Source: Mesorhizobium shangrilense
Lineage (GTDB): Bacteria > Pseudomonadota > Alphaproteobacteria > Rhizobiales > Rhizobiaceae
NCBI RefSeq assembly: GCF_040537815.1
Contig: NZ_JBEWSZ010000002.1
Span: 732,239-796,238, forward strand
Length of the DNA stretch: 64,000 nucleotides
Direction: 5' to 3'
The notes below the pieces were generated by a model, which searched no databases, had not been told where the DNA came from, and was given only the letters and a program-made list of their open reading frames with translations. The translations under genes and the position numbers were made by a program. Below are positions 27,760 through 36,288 of this stretch, piece after piece (the stretch's first letter is position 1; every line of letters begins with the position of its first letter).

Positions 27760-28848
27760 ATGCTCCGAGGGCGCTTCAGTGGCCTTTCTGCGTCAAACCC
27801 GTTGATCGATCGGGCGCCGTTCAAACCCTTCGACCCGATCGCCAATCAGGCGGCCGCCGCGCGCAGCGAACGTCAGGGGCGGCCCGACGCTTGCCCGTCG
27901 TTCAGGACGTTTACCACGCCGCGGTTCGCAGCAAGCAGGTTCGGCCGGCGAAGCCTTGCCCTTGACGGGAGCGAGCACGGTGGCAGGCTGCAGACGCGTC
28001 GGGAACGTGGTGCATGTGATTTTATCTGCCGAGGCATTGCAGCACTGTCTGCAAGCGTCATGCTCACCCTTCCAGCGCCTACTGTCTGTGCAGAGCTTTC
28101 CGCTCATCGTGAGCGGCCGGCGCACTCCGGCAGCACCATCTCGTCCTCTGATCCCTGGTCGGTGCATATCCGGGAGGCTGCCAAACGCTTTGCCATTCCC
28201 GAGCGGCTGCTTCGCGCTGTCATGCATGTCGAGAGCGTTGGTGATGTTCATGCGGTGTCGAGCAAGGGCGCGATGGGCTTGATGCAGCTCATGCCGGCGA
28301 CATGGGAGGAACTGCGCATCAGGTATCATCTCGGAGACAATCCTTATCTGCCGCGCGACAACATTTTCGCAGGTGCAGCGTATCTCCGCGAGATGCTCGA
28401 CCGCTTCGGTCGCAACGGCTTCCTCGCGGCTTACAATGCCGGTCCTGGGCGATACGAAGGGCACCTTGCAACCGGTCGGCCGCTGCCGCGTGAGACGATC
28501 GACTACGTCAGGAAACTCGCGCCTTTGATCGACGGAACAGCTCCCATTCCGTTGCGCGCACGGCAGGCGGCGGGCAGAGCGAGCGCATTTGAAGCGGCGG
28601 TTTTCGCGCGTGGCGGAAGCACACGGAATAGCTCAGGTTCGCAAGGCGATCACCAGACCAATATTCCTTTCGAAACTGTGTTCACGGCGATCCGCTCACC
28701 CAGCGTGAGATCACCAGCGGTTAAAGCGGTCACCGATCTTACCGCGCTCGTACCGCCACAGGACGGCTCGCGCAGTGAAGGTGGACTGTCTCCGCCCTCT
28801 GCTGTCCATAGCCCGTTTGCGCAGGGTTCGTCCGAGACGTCACAATGA
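27760..28848 (+). CDS. Lytic transglycosylase (SLT/VirB1-like)
   Basis: A protein of 362 residues. The SLT domain lies at about 135-245: FAIPERLLRAVMHVESVGD (catalytic Glu), SSKGAMGLMQLMPATW, YLREMLDRFGRNGFLAAYNAGPGR. A hydrophobic stretch at about 95-112 (GIAALSASVMLTLPAP) may be an export signal, so translation could start later than ATG 27760, within the long arginine-rich N-terminus. It would cut peptidoglycan locally for the conjugation channel. It is four bases after DUF736 and is the last gene before the IS66 insertion; the Pro/Ser-rich C-terminus is unremarkable. Confidence 0.82.
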   Translation: MLRGRFSGLSASNPLIDRAPFKPFDPIANQAAAARSERQGRPDACPSFRTFTTPRFAASRFGRRSLALDGSEHGGRLQTRRERGACDFICRGIAALSASVMLTLPAPTVCAELSAHRERPAHSGSTISSSDPWSVHIREAAKRFAIPERLLRAVMHVESVGDVHAVSSKGAMGLMQLMPATWEELRIRYHLGDNPYLPRDNIFAGAAYLREMLDRFGRNGFLAAYNAGPGRYEGHLATGRPLPRETIDYVRKLAPLIDGTAPIPLRARQAAGRASAFEAAVFARGGSTRNSSGSQGDHQTNIPFETVFTAIRSPSVRSPAVKAVTDLTALVPPQDGSRSEGGLSPPSAVHSPFAQGSSETSQ

Positions 28849-29017
28849 TCGGTGCATTGCTGGTCAATCGCATTCCGGCCTGTTCCGTCGCAGAAATTGC
28901 GGAGGGAGGGTGGGTTTCGGGGCAGCACGGTAAGCGTTCGGCCACTGCACGTCAGGTCAGGCTTGACATGAATCCTGGGTTTGCAGGTTCAAGGAGGCAG
29001 GCCGTCGACGCAGCCTG

Positions 29018-29227
29018 CTATTCTCCGGGAGCTTCCGATTTCGCGATTACTGCTTCAGCACGCTCTATCGCGGCACGAAGTTCATCGCTCTGCCATGAAT
29101 CGGCGGAATGGCCATCGTCGAACGATCGGTCTTGCGTCTCTCGCGCGCAAGACGTCAGCTCACGAAGCGCGGCAATGGCCTCGGCAAGCAGTCTTGCCTC
29201 TGCTCCGTTTGCTGAAGACTGGGTCAT
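29018..29227 (-). CDS. Small passenger ORF inside the IS66 element
   Basis: A 69-residue frame (MTQSSANGAEARLLAEAIAA...), helical and acidic, ending KSEAPGE. It lies downstream of tnpC, within the IS ends, and GGGGAT stands upstream of the ATG. I do not recognise it. Some rhizobial IS66 elements carry a short frame here; it may also be noise. Confidence 0.4.
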   Translation of the reverse strand: MTQSSANGAEARLLAEAIAALRELTSCARETQDRSFDDGHSADSWQSDELRAAIERAEAVIAKSEAPGE

Positions 29228-29342
29228 CTGTTTATCCCCATCACACTGCAACTATGAATCATCAACCGGGGTCGCCACAACATACGACCACCGCCATTGT
29301 GTGTTGTCCAATACTCATCATTCGGCGAGACCCAAGGCTTGC

Positions 29343-30872
29343 TCAGTCAGCGGCCCGGCCATGCGCTACCCAGTTCCATGGCAGCAATTCGTCAAGGCGG
29401 TTGATGGGGTACCCGTCAACCATGCGCGCGAGCACGTCCTGAAGATAGGCGTAGGGTTCGACGTCGTTGAGCTTGCAGGTTTCGATGAGCGAACACAGCA
29501 CCGCCCACCGATGGCCGCCGCCGTCGCTGCCCGCGAAGAGATGGTTCTTGCGGCCGAGCGCGACAGGTCTGATCGCGCGCTCGACCGGGTTGGTGTCGAG
29601 CTCGATGCGGCCGTCGTGCAGGAAGCGGGTCAGGCCGTCCCAGCGCGAGAGCGCATAGCGGGCGGCTTCGGCGAGCGTACTGCGACCCGACAACAGCGGC
29701 AGCTGTGCTTCGAGCCAGATCCGCATGGCGTCGACGATTGGTTTGGAGCGGCTGCGCCTGGATGCAAGCCGATGGCCCGGCGATTGACCCCGAACGTCGG
29801 CCTCGACAGCATAGAGTTCGCCTATCCTTTGCAAGGCTTCCACCGCGATCGGCGCGCTGGTCGCCTGCGCCACGTCGTAGAACTTGCGCCGTGTATGGCT
29901 CCAGCACGCGGCCAGAACGATATCTCCCTTGCCGGTAAGGCGCTCGAAGCCGACATAGCCATCGACATGCAGAACGCCCTTGAAGTGCTCGAGATGCGAG
30001 ACGGGACGTTCGGCCTTGCGGTCCGGCGCGAACACATAGACCGCGGCCGGCGGCTCCGGTCCGCCCCATGGCCTCTGCTCGCGGGCGTAGACCCAAAGCC
30101 TTCCAGTCTTGGTGCGGCCGCGGCCTGGATCGAGCACCGGGACCGGTGTGTCATCGGCAAAAAGATGGTTCGAGGCGAAGATGCTTTTGGCGAGCCGCTC
30201 GTGCAGGGCTTCGAGCCACCAGCAGGCGCCGCCGACCCAGCCGGCAAGGGTGGAGCGCGGAAGTTCGACGCCATTGCGGGCGAAGATTTGCGACTGCCGA
30301 TAGAGCGGCGTGTGATCGCAATATTTGCTGACCAGCACCTGCGCCAGCAACGCCGGCGTCGCCAGACCGCCAGCGATTGGCCGCTCCGGCGCCGGCGCCT
30401 GCATCACCGTCTCGCAGGTCCGGCAGGCATATTTTGGCCGCGTCGTCCTGATCACGCGAAGCTGCGCTGGCACCCAATCCAGCATCTCGCTCACGCTTTC
30501 GCCGATGGCATGCAGCGCGCCGCCGCAGCAGGCGCAGACCATGCTGTCGACATCGACCAGGACGTTTTCGCGCGGCAGATGATCGGGCAGCGGCTTGCGA
30601 TGCGACGGCCGCTCAGTCGACGGCTTGCTGACGAACAGACGGCTCTCCTGGATGCGCGCGACGTCAGCGTCGAGTTCTTCCAACGCGAGTGCAAGCTGAT
30701 CGGGATCGAGCCGCTCCGAGCTGCGGCCGAACTGCGCCCGCTGGAGCTTTTTGATGATCGAATGAAGCCGCTCGATCTCCCCGTCGCGGCTCTCGACCGC
30801 AGCCGCCATGTCGTGCACGAGGCGTTGAAGAAGTGCTGGATCGGACGGCAGGTTTTCGAGATCGACCAACAT
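29343..30872 (-). CDS. tnpC: IS66 transposase TnpC
   Basis: The DDE transposase of the IS66 element, about 509 residues from the ATG at 30872 (MLVDLENLPSDPALL); an ATG at 30896 would add eight. The order is an N-terminal coiled coil (MAAAVESRDGEIERLHS), a zinc finger (VCACCGGALHAIGE ... YACRTCETV), then the catalytic core with FADDTPVPVLDPGRG (Asp), LHVDGYVGFERL (Asp) and the C-terminal NPVERAIRPVALGRKNHLF box (Glu). Full length and apparently intact. Confidence 0.92.
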   Translation of the reverse strand: MLVDLENLPSDPALLQRLVHDMAAAVESRDGEIERLHSIIKKLQRAQFGRSSERLDPDQLALALEELDADVARIQESRLFVSKPSTERPSHRKPLPDHLPRENVLVDVDSMVCACCGGALHAIGESVSEMLDWVPAQLRVIRTTRPKYACRTCETVMQAPAPERPIAGGLATPALLAQVLVSKYCDHTPLYRQSQIFARNGVELPRSTLAGWVGGACWWLEALHERLAKSIFASNHLFADDTPVPVLDPGRGRTKTGRLWVYAREQRPWGGPEPPAAVYVFAPDRKAERPVSHLEHFKGVLHVDGYVGFERLTGKGDIVLAACWSHTRRKFYDVAQATSAPIAVEALQRIGELYAVEADVRGQSPGHRLASRRSRSKPIVDAMRIWLEAQLPLLSGRSTLAEAARYALSRWDGLTRFLHDGRIELDTNPVERAIRPVALGRKNHLFAGSDGGGHRWAVLCSLIETCKLNDVEPYAYLQDVLARMVDGYPINRLDELLPWNWVAHGRAAD

Positions 30873-30944
30873 GATCGATTCTATCACAAACAGCACAAGA
30901 ACCCAAGGATTCCGGGCTTCTTTACGACAGTAGAAGTGCCGGTT

Positions 30945-31298
30945 TCAGCCGGCCAGCATCGGTCGCCAGAAGCGTTCCGGCGCGCGCCAGTCGATGCCCT
31001 CGATGAGCATCGCGAGTTGTGCTGGCGACAGTGCCACCGAGCCGCCTGGCTCAGCCAGGCGCGGCCACATGAACTGTCCGTGATCCATGCGCTTGGTGAA
31101 CAGACACAGTCCCGTTCCGTCCCAAAAAAGGATCTTCAGGAGCGAGGCATTCTTGCCGCGGAAGACGAACAGATGACCCGAGAAGGGATCCTTCTTCAGA
31201 TGCTCCTGGATCAGCGTGGCGAGCCCATCGAGACCTTTGCGCATGTCAGTGTGACCCAACGCCAGATGCACTTTCACACCCGCCGGAACGACGATCAT
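30945..31298 (-). CDS. tnpB: IS66 accessory protein TnpB
   Basis: The 117-residue IS66 Orf2 protein (not the RNA-guided TnpB). It shows VHLALGHTDMRKGLDGL, FVFRGKNASLLKILFWDG and GLCLFTKRMDHGQFMWP, the family core. It is required with TnpA and TnpC for IS66 transposition. Its start overlaps the tnpA stop by four bases (ATGA). Confidence 0.93.
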   Translation of the reverse strand: MIVVPAGVKVHLALGHTDMRKGLDGLATLIQEHLKKDPFSGHLFVFRGKNASLLKILFWDGTGLCLFTKRMDHGQFMWPRLAEPGGSVALSPAQLAMLIEGIDWRAPERFWRPMLAG

Positions 31299-32215
31299 GA
31301 TGCCTTCTCCTTGCCGGCCAGGTGCCGCTTGACCGCAGCCGCAGACGAGCCCGCCGGCGCAAACACGCGCCGCCCATCATCCAGTTCGATCGCCACCATG
31401 CCGTCCGGCGGCCGCACGAGATCGCGCAAGGCGGCAAGCGCCGGCGGCTCAGTTTCACCTCCATCGGCGAGCTCGACCAGCGCCAGTTCCGGCGCCTTGC
31501 GGGCGGTCAGGCCGAACTCCTCCCGCCAGCGGAAGGCCATGCTGGTGGCAATGCCATGGCGGCGGCAAACTTGCGCCACAGCGACGCCGGGCTTCTCCGT
31601 CTCCTGCACGATCGCCCGCTTCTGCTGCTCGGTGAAGCTGCGCCGGTGCGATCGACCGTCCACCGCGTCGGGTGTCAAGCGATATTGGCGCCGCGCGCAA
31701 TTAGCAGCGCTGCTTAATTGGGCCCGGGCACTGGGATGAAGAAGCAATCGCCAGTCCATTTCGTCGCCGGATTCTTCCAGGCGATCGCGCCAGATCCGCA
31801 ACGCGTGTCGCGAAAGTCCGAGCGCGGCGGCGTACTCGGCATGGCCCATGCCGCTCCAATTCAGCGCCTCGACATGCATGCTCCAGAACGCCCGCAGAGC
31901 AATCGGGCCGCTGTCCGTGCGCTTGCCGTAACGATAGCGGGGCCGCCTCTGGGGACGCTTCGGCTGTTGCGTCTTGCGCTTACGTCCGGACTTCTCGCGG
32001 CGCAAATTCTGCAGCTTTTCCGCACGCTTGCGCAGGTCGTCGCCGCTCACCAGATGGTGCATCCACAGATCGAACGTCCTGATCGAGAGATCGCGCCGGC
32101 GGCAGAATTCCTGCGCACTGAGATTGCTGGCGATCCAGCTCGCGACCTGCGACGACCAGTAGGGGCTGTTGGCCTTGGCCCAGGAGCGGCGAGGCGCCAT
32201 CCGAATATCCTCCAC
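31295..32215 (-). CDS. tnpA: IS66 accessory protein TnpA
   Basis: The first gene of the IS66 operon, 306 residues, longer than the ~150 residues of minimal TnpA. The N-terminal half is an extra segment (SPYWSSQVASWIASNLSAQE, ALGLSRHALRIWRDRLEES). The C-terminal half is the usual TnpA: HRRSFTEQQKRAIVQETEKP, VAVAQVCRRHGIATSMAF and RWREEFGLTA, a helix-turn-helix that binds the ends. The extended N-terminus resembles elements often found in rhizobia. Confidence 0.88.
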   Translation of the reverse strand: MEDIRMAPRRSWAKANSPYWSSQVASWIASNLSAQEFCRRRDLSIRTFDLWMHHLVSGDDLRKRAEKLQNLRREKSGRKRKTQQPKRPQRRPRYRYGKRTDSGPIALRAFWSMHVEALNWSGMGHAEYAAALGLSRHALRIWRDRLEESGDEMDWRLLLHPSARAQLSSAANCARRQYRLTPDAVDGRSHRRSFTEQQKRAIVQETEKPGVAVAQVCRRHGIATSMAFRWREEFGLTARKAPELALVELADGGETEPPALAALRDLVRPPDGMVAIELDDGRRVFAPAGSSAAAVKRHLAGKEKAS

Positions 32216-32316
32216 AAACCGAAGGAACCCGACATGACGCGAGATTGCACTACTTCAAATATGTGCAGGGACCGGACGGTTACGCAGCACGGGAAGGGAT
32301 GGCAGGATAAAGGGCC

Positions 32317-32398
32317 GCGATGTGCGGCTCGGTCGGTTGGTTGTTTTTCTTACGGTTTTCGCCTTGCTGCGCGATGTGCGTTGGAAATCTGCGATGTG
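32317..32398 (+). repeat. GCGATGTG repeats upstream of the relaxase, candidate oriT region
   Basis: GCGATGTG occurs at 32317, 32371 and 32391; the last two are exactly 20 bases apart. The first is inside a GCCGC-GATGT-GCGGC hairpin. The 165 bases between the IS66 end and the relaxase start otherwise hold no gene. Relaxase-proximal repeats are typical of oriT or of auto-regulatory sites; no nick site can be identified by eye. Confidence 0.4.
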
Positions 32399-32456
32399 AA
32401 CCGACGCGTTTTTTCAATCGTTCCAATGGAAATCGCACCTCGCGGTGTCCGCAGCC

Positions 32457-34196
32457 ATGAGTCGAGATGATGGCTTTCGCGTTCGCCCCGGCCGTATTCG
32501 CTCTCGTGTCGACCAGCGCGCGCGCCCTTTCATTTCCCAGGCGCTCGCGGCGGCACAGCAAGCGGGCGGCCACATCTCGCGCAAGGGCCGGATCATCTCC
32601 CCACGCGCCTCGACGTTCGGTCGCGGCAGGTCGGAGAGTATCCGCGCCGATCGCCTCGTCACCAGCCGCTCACGGGCCGCCGTCATTAAGGCGCGTGTCG
32701 TCCGTCAGTTCAGGGGATCGACGCCGCTCATTGCCCATCTAAAATACCTTCGTCGCGAGGGCGTGACACGTGACGACGAGAAAGCAAAGATGTTTGGGCC
32801 CGACACTGACGACGCCGAACATGATGCCTTCGCCGAACGATGCAAGGACGACCGGCATCATTTCCGTTTCATCGTCTCACCTGATGACGCCCACGAGTTG
32901 GGCGACCTCAAAGCCTTCGCCCGCGACCTGATGGTCGATATGCAGCGCGACCTCGGCACGAAACTCGACTGGGTAGGTATCGACCATTGGAACACCGAAC
33001 ATCCGCACATTCATATCCTTGTGCGCGGCGTCGCCGACGATGGCCAGAATCTCGTCATCTCACGCGACTACATCCGCCAGGGCATCCGCGATCGCGCAGG
33101 CGATATCCTTACCCAGACACTCGGGCCACGCACCGACCACGACATCCGTCGGACTATCGTGCAGCAGATCGGCACCGAACGTTGGACGCAACTCGACCGC
33201 CAGCTTGTTCGAGACAGTGATCGCGATGGCATCATCGATCTCGCGCCGCGTCCGGATCGCCAGCCTGACGAGTTCATAGCGCTGAAGGTCGGACGGCTCC
33301 GGAAGCTGGAAAACCTTGGTCTCACCAACGAGGTTGGTCCCGGCCAGTGGATCATGGCGGATGACGCAGAAGCCACATTGCGCGCGCTCGGCGAACGTGG
33401 CGACATCATCAAGCGAATGCATCGTAGCCTTGCTGGTCATCGCATCGATAGGCCTGCAGCCAGCTTTGTCTTAGGTGGCGAGAAGATCGATACGCCTGTC
33501 ATTGGCAGGCTGCTCGACCGCGGCCTGGATGACGAATTGCATGGTTCGGCCTACGCCGTCGTCGATGGTCTTGACGGGCGTATCCATCACATTCGCTTCC
33601 GTGATCTGGAAGCCACCGGAGATTCCGTTCCCGGCTCCATGGTAGAGCTTCGCCACTATGCAGATTTGAAGGGGCACGAGCGTGTCGCTCTCGCCGTCCG
33701 CTCAGACCTCTCGATCGAAGAGCAGGTCCGTGCTGGCGGCGCGACATGGCTCGACCGGCAGCTCGTCGCACAGAATCCGGTCGAGTGCGGGGAGGGCGGT
33801 TTTGGCAGGGACGTCAAGCAGGCGCTGCAGGATCGCACTGACCATCTTGTTGAGCAGGGTTTTGCACGACGCGAGGGACAGCGCACCATCTTTGCGCGTA
33901 ACCTGATCGATACCTTGAGAAGCAGCGAGGTAGATGCGCTCGCCGCGCGGCTTGCAGGCAAGACCGGGCTTCCGTTCACGAAGCCTGCACCTGGCAGCCA
34001 GGTGTCAGGCATCTACCGGCAACGTTTCTCCCTTGCTTCCGGTCGTTTCGCCATGATCGATGACGGGCTGGGTTTCCAGCTCGTACCTTGGTCGCCATCT
34101 GTCGAGCGGCACCTGGGCAAGCATATTTCCGGTATCGCCTACGCAGGGGGCCGAGTCGATTGGACCTTTGGAAAGGAGCGAGCACTGGGCTTGTGA
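32457..34196 (+). CDS. rlxS: RlxS-like VirD2-type relaxase (DUF3363)
   Basis: A 579-residue MobP/VirD2-type relaxase. The N-terminal domain has the metal-binding triad HWNTEHPHIHILVRG (~180-195) and the likely nucleophile Tyr in LKYLRREGVTRDDE. The rest is a DUF3363-type C-terminal region (YAVVDGLDGRIHHIRF, GGATWLDRQLVAQNP). It would nick oriT and pilot the strand into the recipient. ATG 32457 is preferred over GTG 32445. In R7A-type ICEs rlxS follows traF; here an IS66 copy has inserted between them, so read-through from the rdfS/traF operon may be blocked. Confidence 0.85.
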   Translation: MSRDDGFRVRPGRIRSRVDQRARPFISQALAAAQQAGGHISRKGRIISPRASTFGRGRSESIRADRLVTSRSRAAVIKARVVRQFRGSTPLIAHLKYLRREGVTRDDEKAKMFGPDTDDAEHDAFAERCKDDRHHFRFIVSPDDAHELGDLKAFARDLMVDMQRDLGTKLDWVGIDHWNTEHPHIHILVRGVADDGQNLVISRDYIRQGIRDRAGDILTQTLGPRTDHDIRRTIVQQIGTERWTQLDRQLVRDSDRDGIIDLAPRPDRQPDEFIALKVGRLRKLENLGLTNEVGPGQWIMADDAEATLRALGERGDIIKRMHRSLAGHRIDRPAASFVLGGEKIDTPVIGRLLDRGLDDELHGSAYAVVDGLDGRIHHIRFRDLEATGDSVPGSMVELRHYADLKGHERVALAVRSDLSIEEQVRAGGATWLDRQLVAQNPVECGEGGFGRDVKQALQDRTDHLVEQGFARREGQRTIFARNLIDTLRSSEVDALAARLAGKTGLPFTKPAPGSQVSGIYRQRFSLASGRFAMIDDGLGFQLVPWSPSVERHLGKHISGIAYAGGRVDWTFGKERALGL

Positions 34197-34419
34197 TTCC
34201 AGACGACGGTTGTGCGAATTCATACGCGGGAGCGGACATTCCAGATGCACGGCCAAACGGCCGCTTTGCGCCCAATCATCGCCATCCAGACTTACAATTG
34301 CTTCGCCCGATAGCAGACATTCGAAAACCTTGTTGATCTGCAACGCGACGTGCCCGTGAGCCGCACAAAAAGTCACATCGCGCAGTGTCGCGGACATCGC
34401 AATGTCGCCCTACAGTCGA

Positions 34420-35310
34420 TCATTGGTCGCTCACCAGCACCTGCTCCAGGTAGTCGCTGAAGGCACGCGCTTTCAGTGACGGGCGTCGGCCGGCAGGGAA
34501 GACTGCATAGGCCGTTGCCGGCGCGAGCCGATAGTCGGGCAAGACCTCGACAAGCGCGCCGGAGGCGAGTTCATCCGCGCACATCCATGTCGATGCGATC
34601 GCTATGCCAAGGCCGGCGCTCGCACAGGCGACAGCGCCGATGGCCGAGTGGGTCCGCACACGCGGATCAAACGGCTGAATCTCAGTTACTCCGTCGCGAA
34701 GAGCGGTCCAGTTCTGCTCGCCGCCGTCGCTCGGGCCGCCGACAAGGTGGTGCTGGCCGAGCTCGGCAAAGTTCTTAGGCGTGCCGCGGCGGGCAAGATA
34801 AGCGGGCGCGGCGACGAACAGGCGCCGGGTCGCGGCAAGCTTCCGCGTCACGAAGCTGGAATCCGGCTGATTGCCGATGCGAAGAGCCATGTTGGCGCCC
34901 TCGGCGATCAGGTTCTCGTATCGGTCGGACATCATCAAGTCGGCTCTGAGCAGCGGATGCCGTTCCAAGAATGCGGGCAGCAGCGGCACGATTTGCTTGA
35001 CGCCAAAGGTCGCTGGCATCGACACGCGCAGCGTGCCGGACAGCCGGTCCGCGCCGCGCGCCGCGTTCTCAGCCTCCTCGATGCCGGCAAGCGCTTCGCG
35101 CGCACGGGAAAGCAGTGTCTCGCCGGCATCAGTCAGGGAGAGTTGGCGCGTGGTCCTGGTGAGCAGCTTGACGCCCAGCCGCTCCTCAAGTGCCGCGACC
35201 GTGCGCGAGACGGAAGGCTGCGACAGACCGCACTCCCTGGCCACTTTCGAGAAGCTGCCGGTCTCGACCGTGCGGACGAAGATCGCGAGTTGTTGGAGTC
35301 GGTCATTCAT
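34420..35310 (-). CDS. LysR-family transcription regulator
   Basis: A 296-residue LysR regulator. The N-terminal winged helix is typical (LAIFVRTVETGSFSKVAREC, LSQPSVSRTVAALEERLGV, LTRTTRQLSLTDAG) and the effector domain follows (GTLRVSMPATFGVKQIVPLL). It belongs to the CrgA/DhcR-like subgroup by the ARGADRLSGTLRVSMP-type linker. It is transcribed divergently from the SDR gene at 35427, its probable target. Sequence before it (34197-34419) holds no gene. Confidence 0.9.
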   Translation of the reverse strand: MNDRLQQLAIFVRTVETGSFSKVARECGLSQPSVSRTVAALEERLGVKLLTRTTRQLSLTDAGETLLSRAREALAGIEEAENAARGADRLSGTLRVSMPATFGVKQIVPLLPAFLERHPLLRADLMMSDRYENLIAEGANMALRIGNQPDSSFVTRKLAATRRLFVAAPAYLARRGTPKNFAELGQHHLVGGPSDGGEQNWTALRDGVTEIQPFDPRVRTHSAIGAVACASAGLGIAIASTWMCADELASGALVEVLPDYRLAPATAYAVFPAGRRPSLKARAFSDYLEQVLVSDQ

Positions 35311-35426
35311 ACAGATTGCGTATATATCATATCAGGTTAGCCACGCTACTCACTTATCTGCGCATGATTTACCTCTTGGGCAACTCGCCGGCTGGCGGCG
35401 GTTCGTAGAGTTGAAGGAGAAAGATC

Positions 35427-36173
35427 ATGGACGAGCTGAAAGGCAAAGTAGCGATCGTCACCGGTGCGTCGAAAGGCATAGGCGCGGCAATCGCCCGGCG
35501 ATTTGCCGAGGCGGGCGCGGCCGTGGTGGTTAACTACGCATCGAGCAAGGAGGATGCGGACAAGGTGGTCGGCGATATCCTGCGCGACGGCGGCAAGGCG
35601 GTGGCGATCCAGGCAGATGCCAGCAAGCGCGCCGACGTGAAACGGCTCTTTGACGAGACGAAAGCGGCGTTCGGCACACCCAGCATCCTCGTCAACAATG
35701 CTGGCGTGTATCGCTTCGGACCGCTTGAAGACGTGACCGAAGCGGAGTTCCACCGGCAGTTCGACACGAACGTGCTGAGCACCATCCTGACCACACAGGA
35801 GGCGGTCAGGGCCTTTGACGGCCGTGGGGGTAGCGTGATCAACCTCAGCACGATTTCGAGTGCCAACCCTGTGCCGAACTCCGTCGTCTATTCGGCTTCC
35901 AAGAGTGCGGTGGACACTATCACCAGGGCCCTCGCCGACGAGCTCGTCGGCCGCAAGATCAGGGTCAATGCGATCGCGCCCGGGATGACCGAGACCGAAG
36001 GTCTCGCGGTGGCGGGCATCGATGGCGAGACCGCCAGCAACATAGCAGCGACCTTGCCGATGGGTCGGCTCGGAAAGCCTGACGACATCGCGCGCGTTGC
36101 CGTGTTCCTAGCTTCCGACCAGTCCGCCTGGCTGACCGGTGAACGCATCACCGCCTCTGGTGGGCAGCGCTAG
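35427..36173 (+). CDS. SDR-family oxidoreductase
   Basis: A 248-residue classical short-chain dehydrogenase, probably a NADP-dependent ketone or 3-oxoacyl reductase. It has the cofactor motif TGASKGIG (12-19), NNAG, the catalytic Ser in NLSTISS, YSASK (Tyr and Lys) and the C-terminal FLASDQSAWLTGE. AAGGAG stands 7 nt before the ATG. The substrate is unknown. It lies divergent from a LysR gene and upstream of a flavoprotein gene, suggesting a small regulated catabolic or detoxifying set. Confidence 0.9.
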   Translation: MDELKGKVAIVTGASKGIGAAIARRFAEAGAAVVVNYASSKEDADKVVGDILRDGGKAVAIQADASKRADVKRLFDETKAAFGTPSILVNNAGVYRFGPLEDVTEAEFHRQFDTNVLSTILTTQEAVRAFDGRGGSVINLSTISSANPVPNSVVYSASKSAVDTITRALADELVGRKIRVNAIAPGMTETEGLAVAGIDGETASNIAATLPMGRLGKPDDIARVAVFLASDQSAWLTGERITASGGQR

Positions 36174-36288
36174 CCGCCCGCCCTAAGTTCGGTGTTGATC
36201 TCGCAGAGGTGTTGCGGCAAGCGAACAGACGCCTCCGATTGCCGCGACATCTTCATTGTTGTCACCAGAATTGCAGCGGAGAACGCTT

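Larger units (their letters stand above)
28930..32283. mobile_element. Complete IS66-family element with 8-bp target duplication
   Basis: The ends are GTAAGCGTTCGG... at 28930 and, on the other strand, GTAACCGTCCGG... ending at 32283; 17 of the first 21 bases match. Both flanks carry GCAGCACG (28922-28929 and 32284-32291), the 8-bp target duplication typical of IS66. The 3354-bp element carries tnpA, tnpB, tnpC and a small passenger frame, all on the minus strand. It separates the lytic transglycosylase gene from the relaxase gene. Confidence 0.9.

Noticed and set aside
28845..31739. 964-codon open frame on the plus strand
   Set aside because: It lies antisense to the IS66 tnpB and tnpC genes, has no recognisable domain, and is a by-product of their GC-rich codons.
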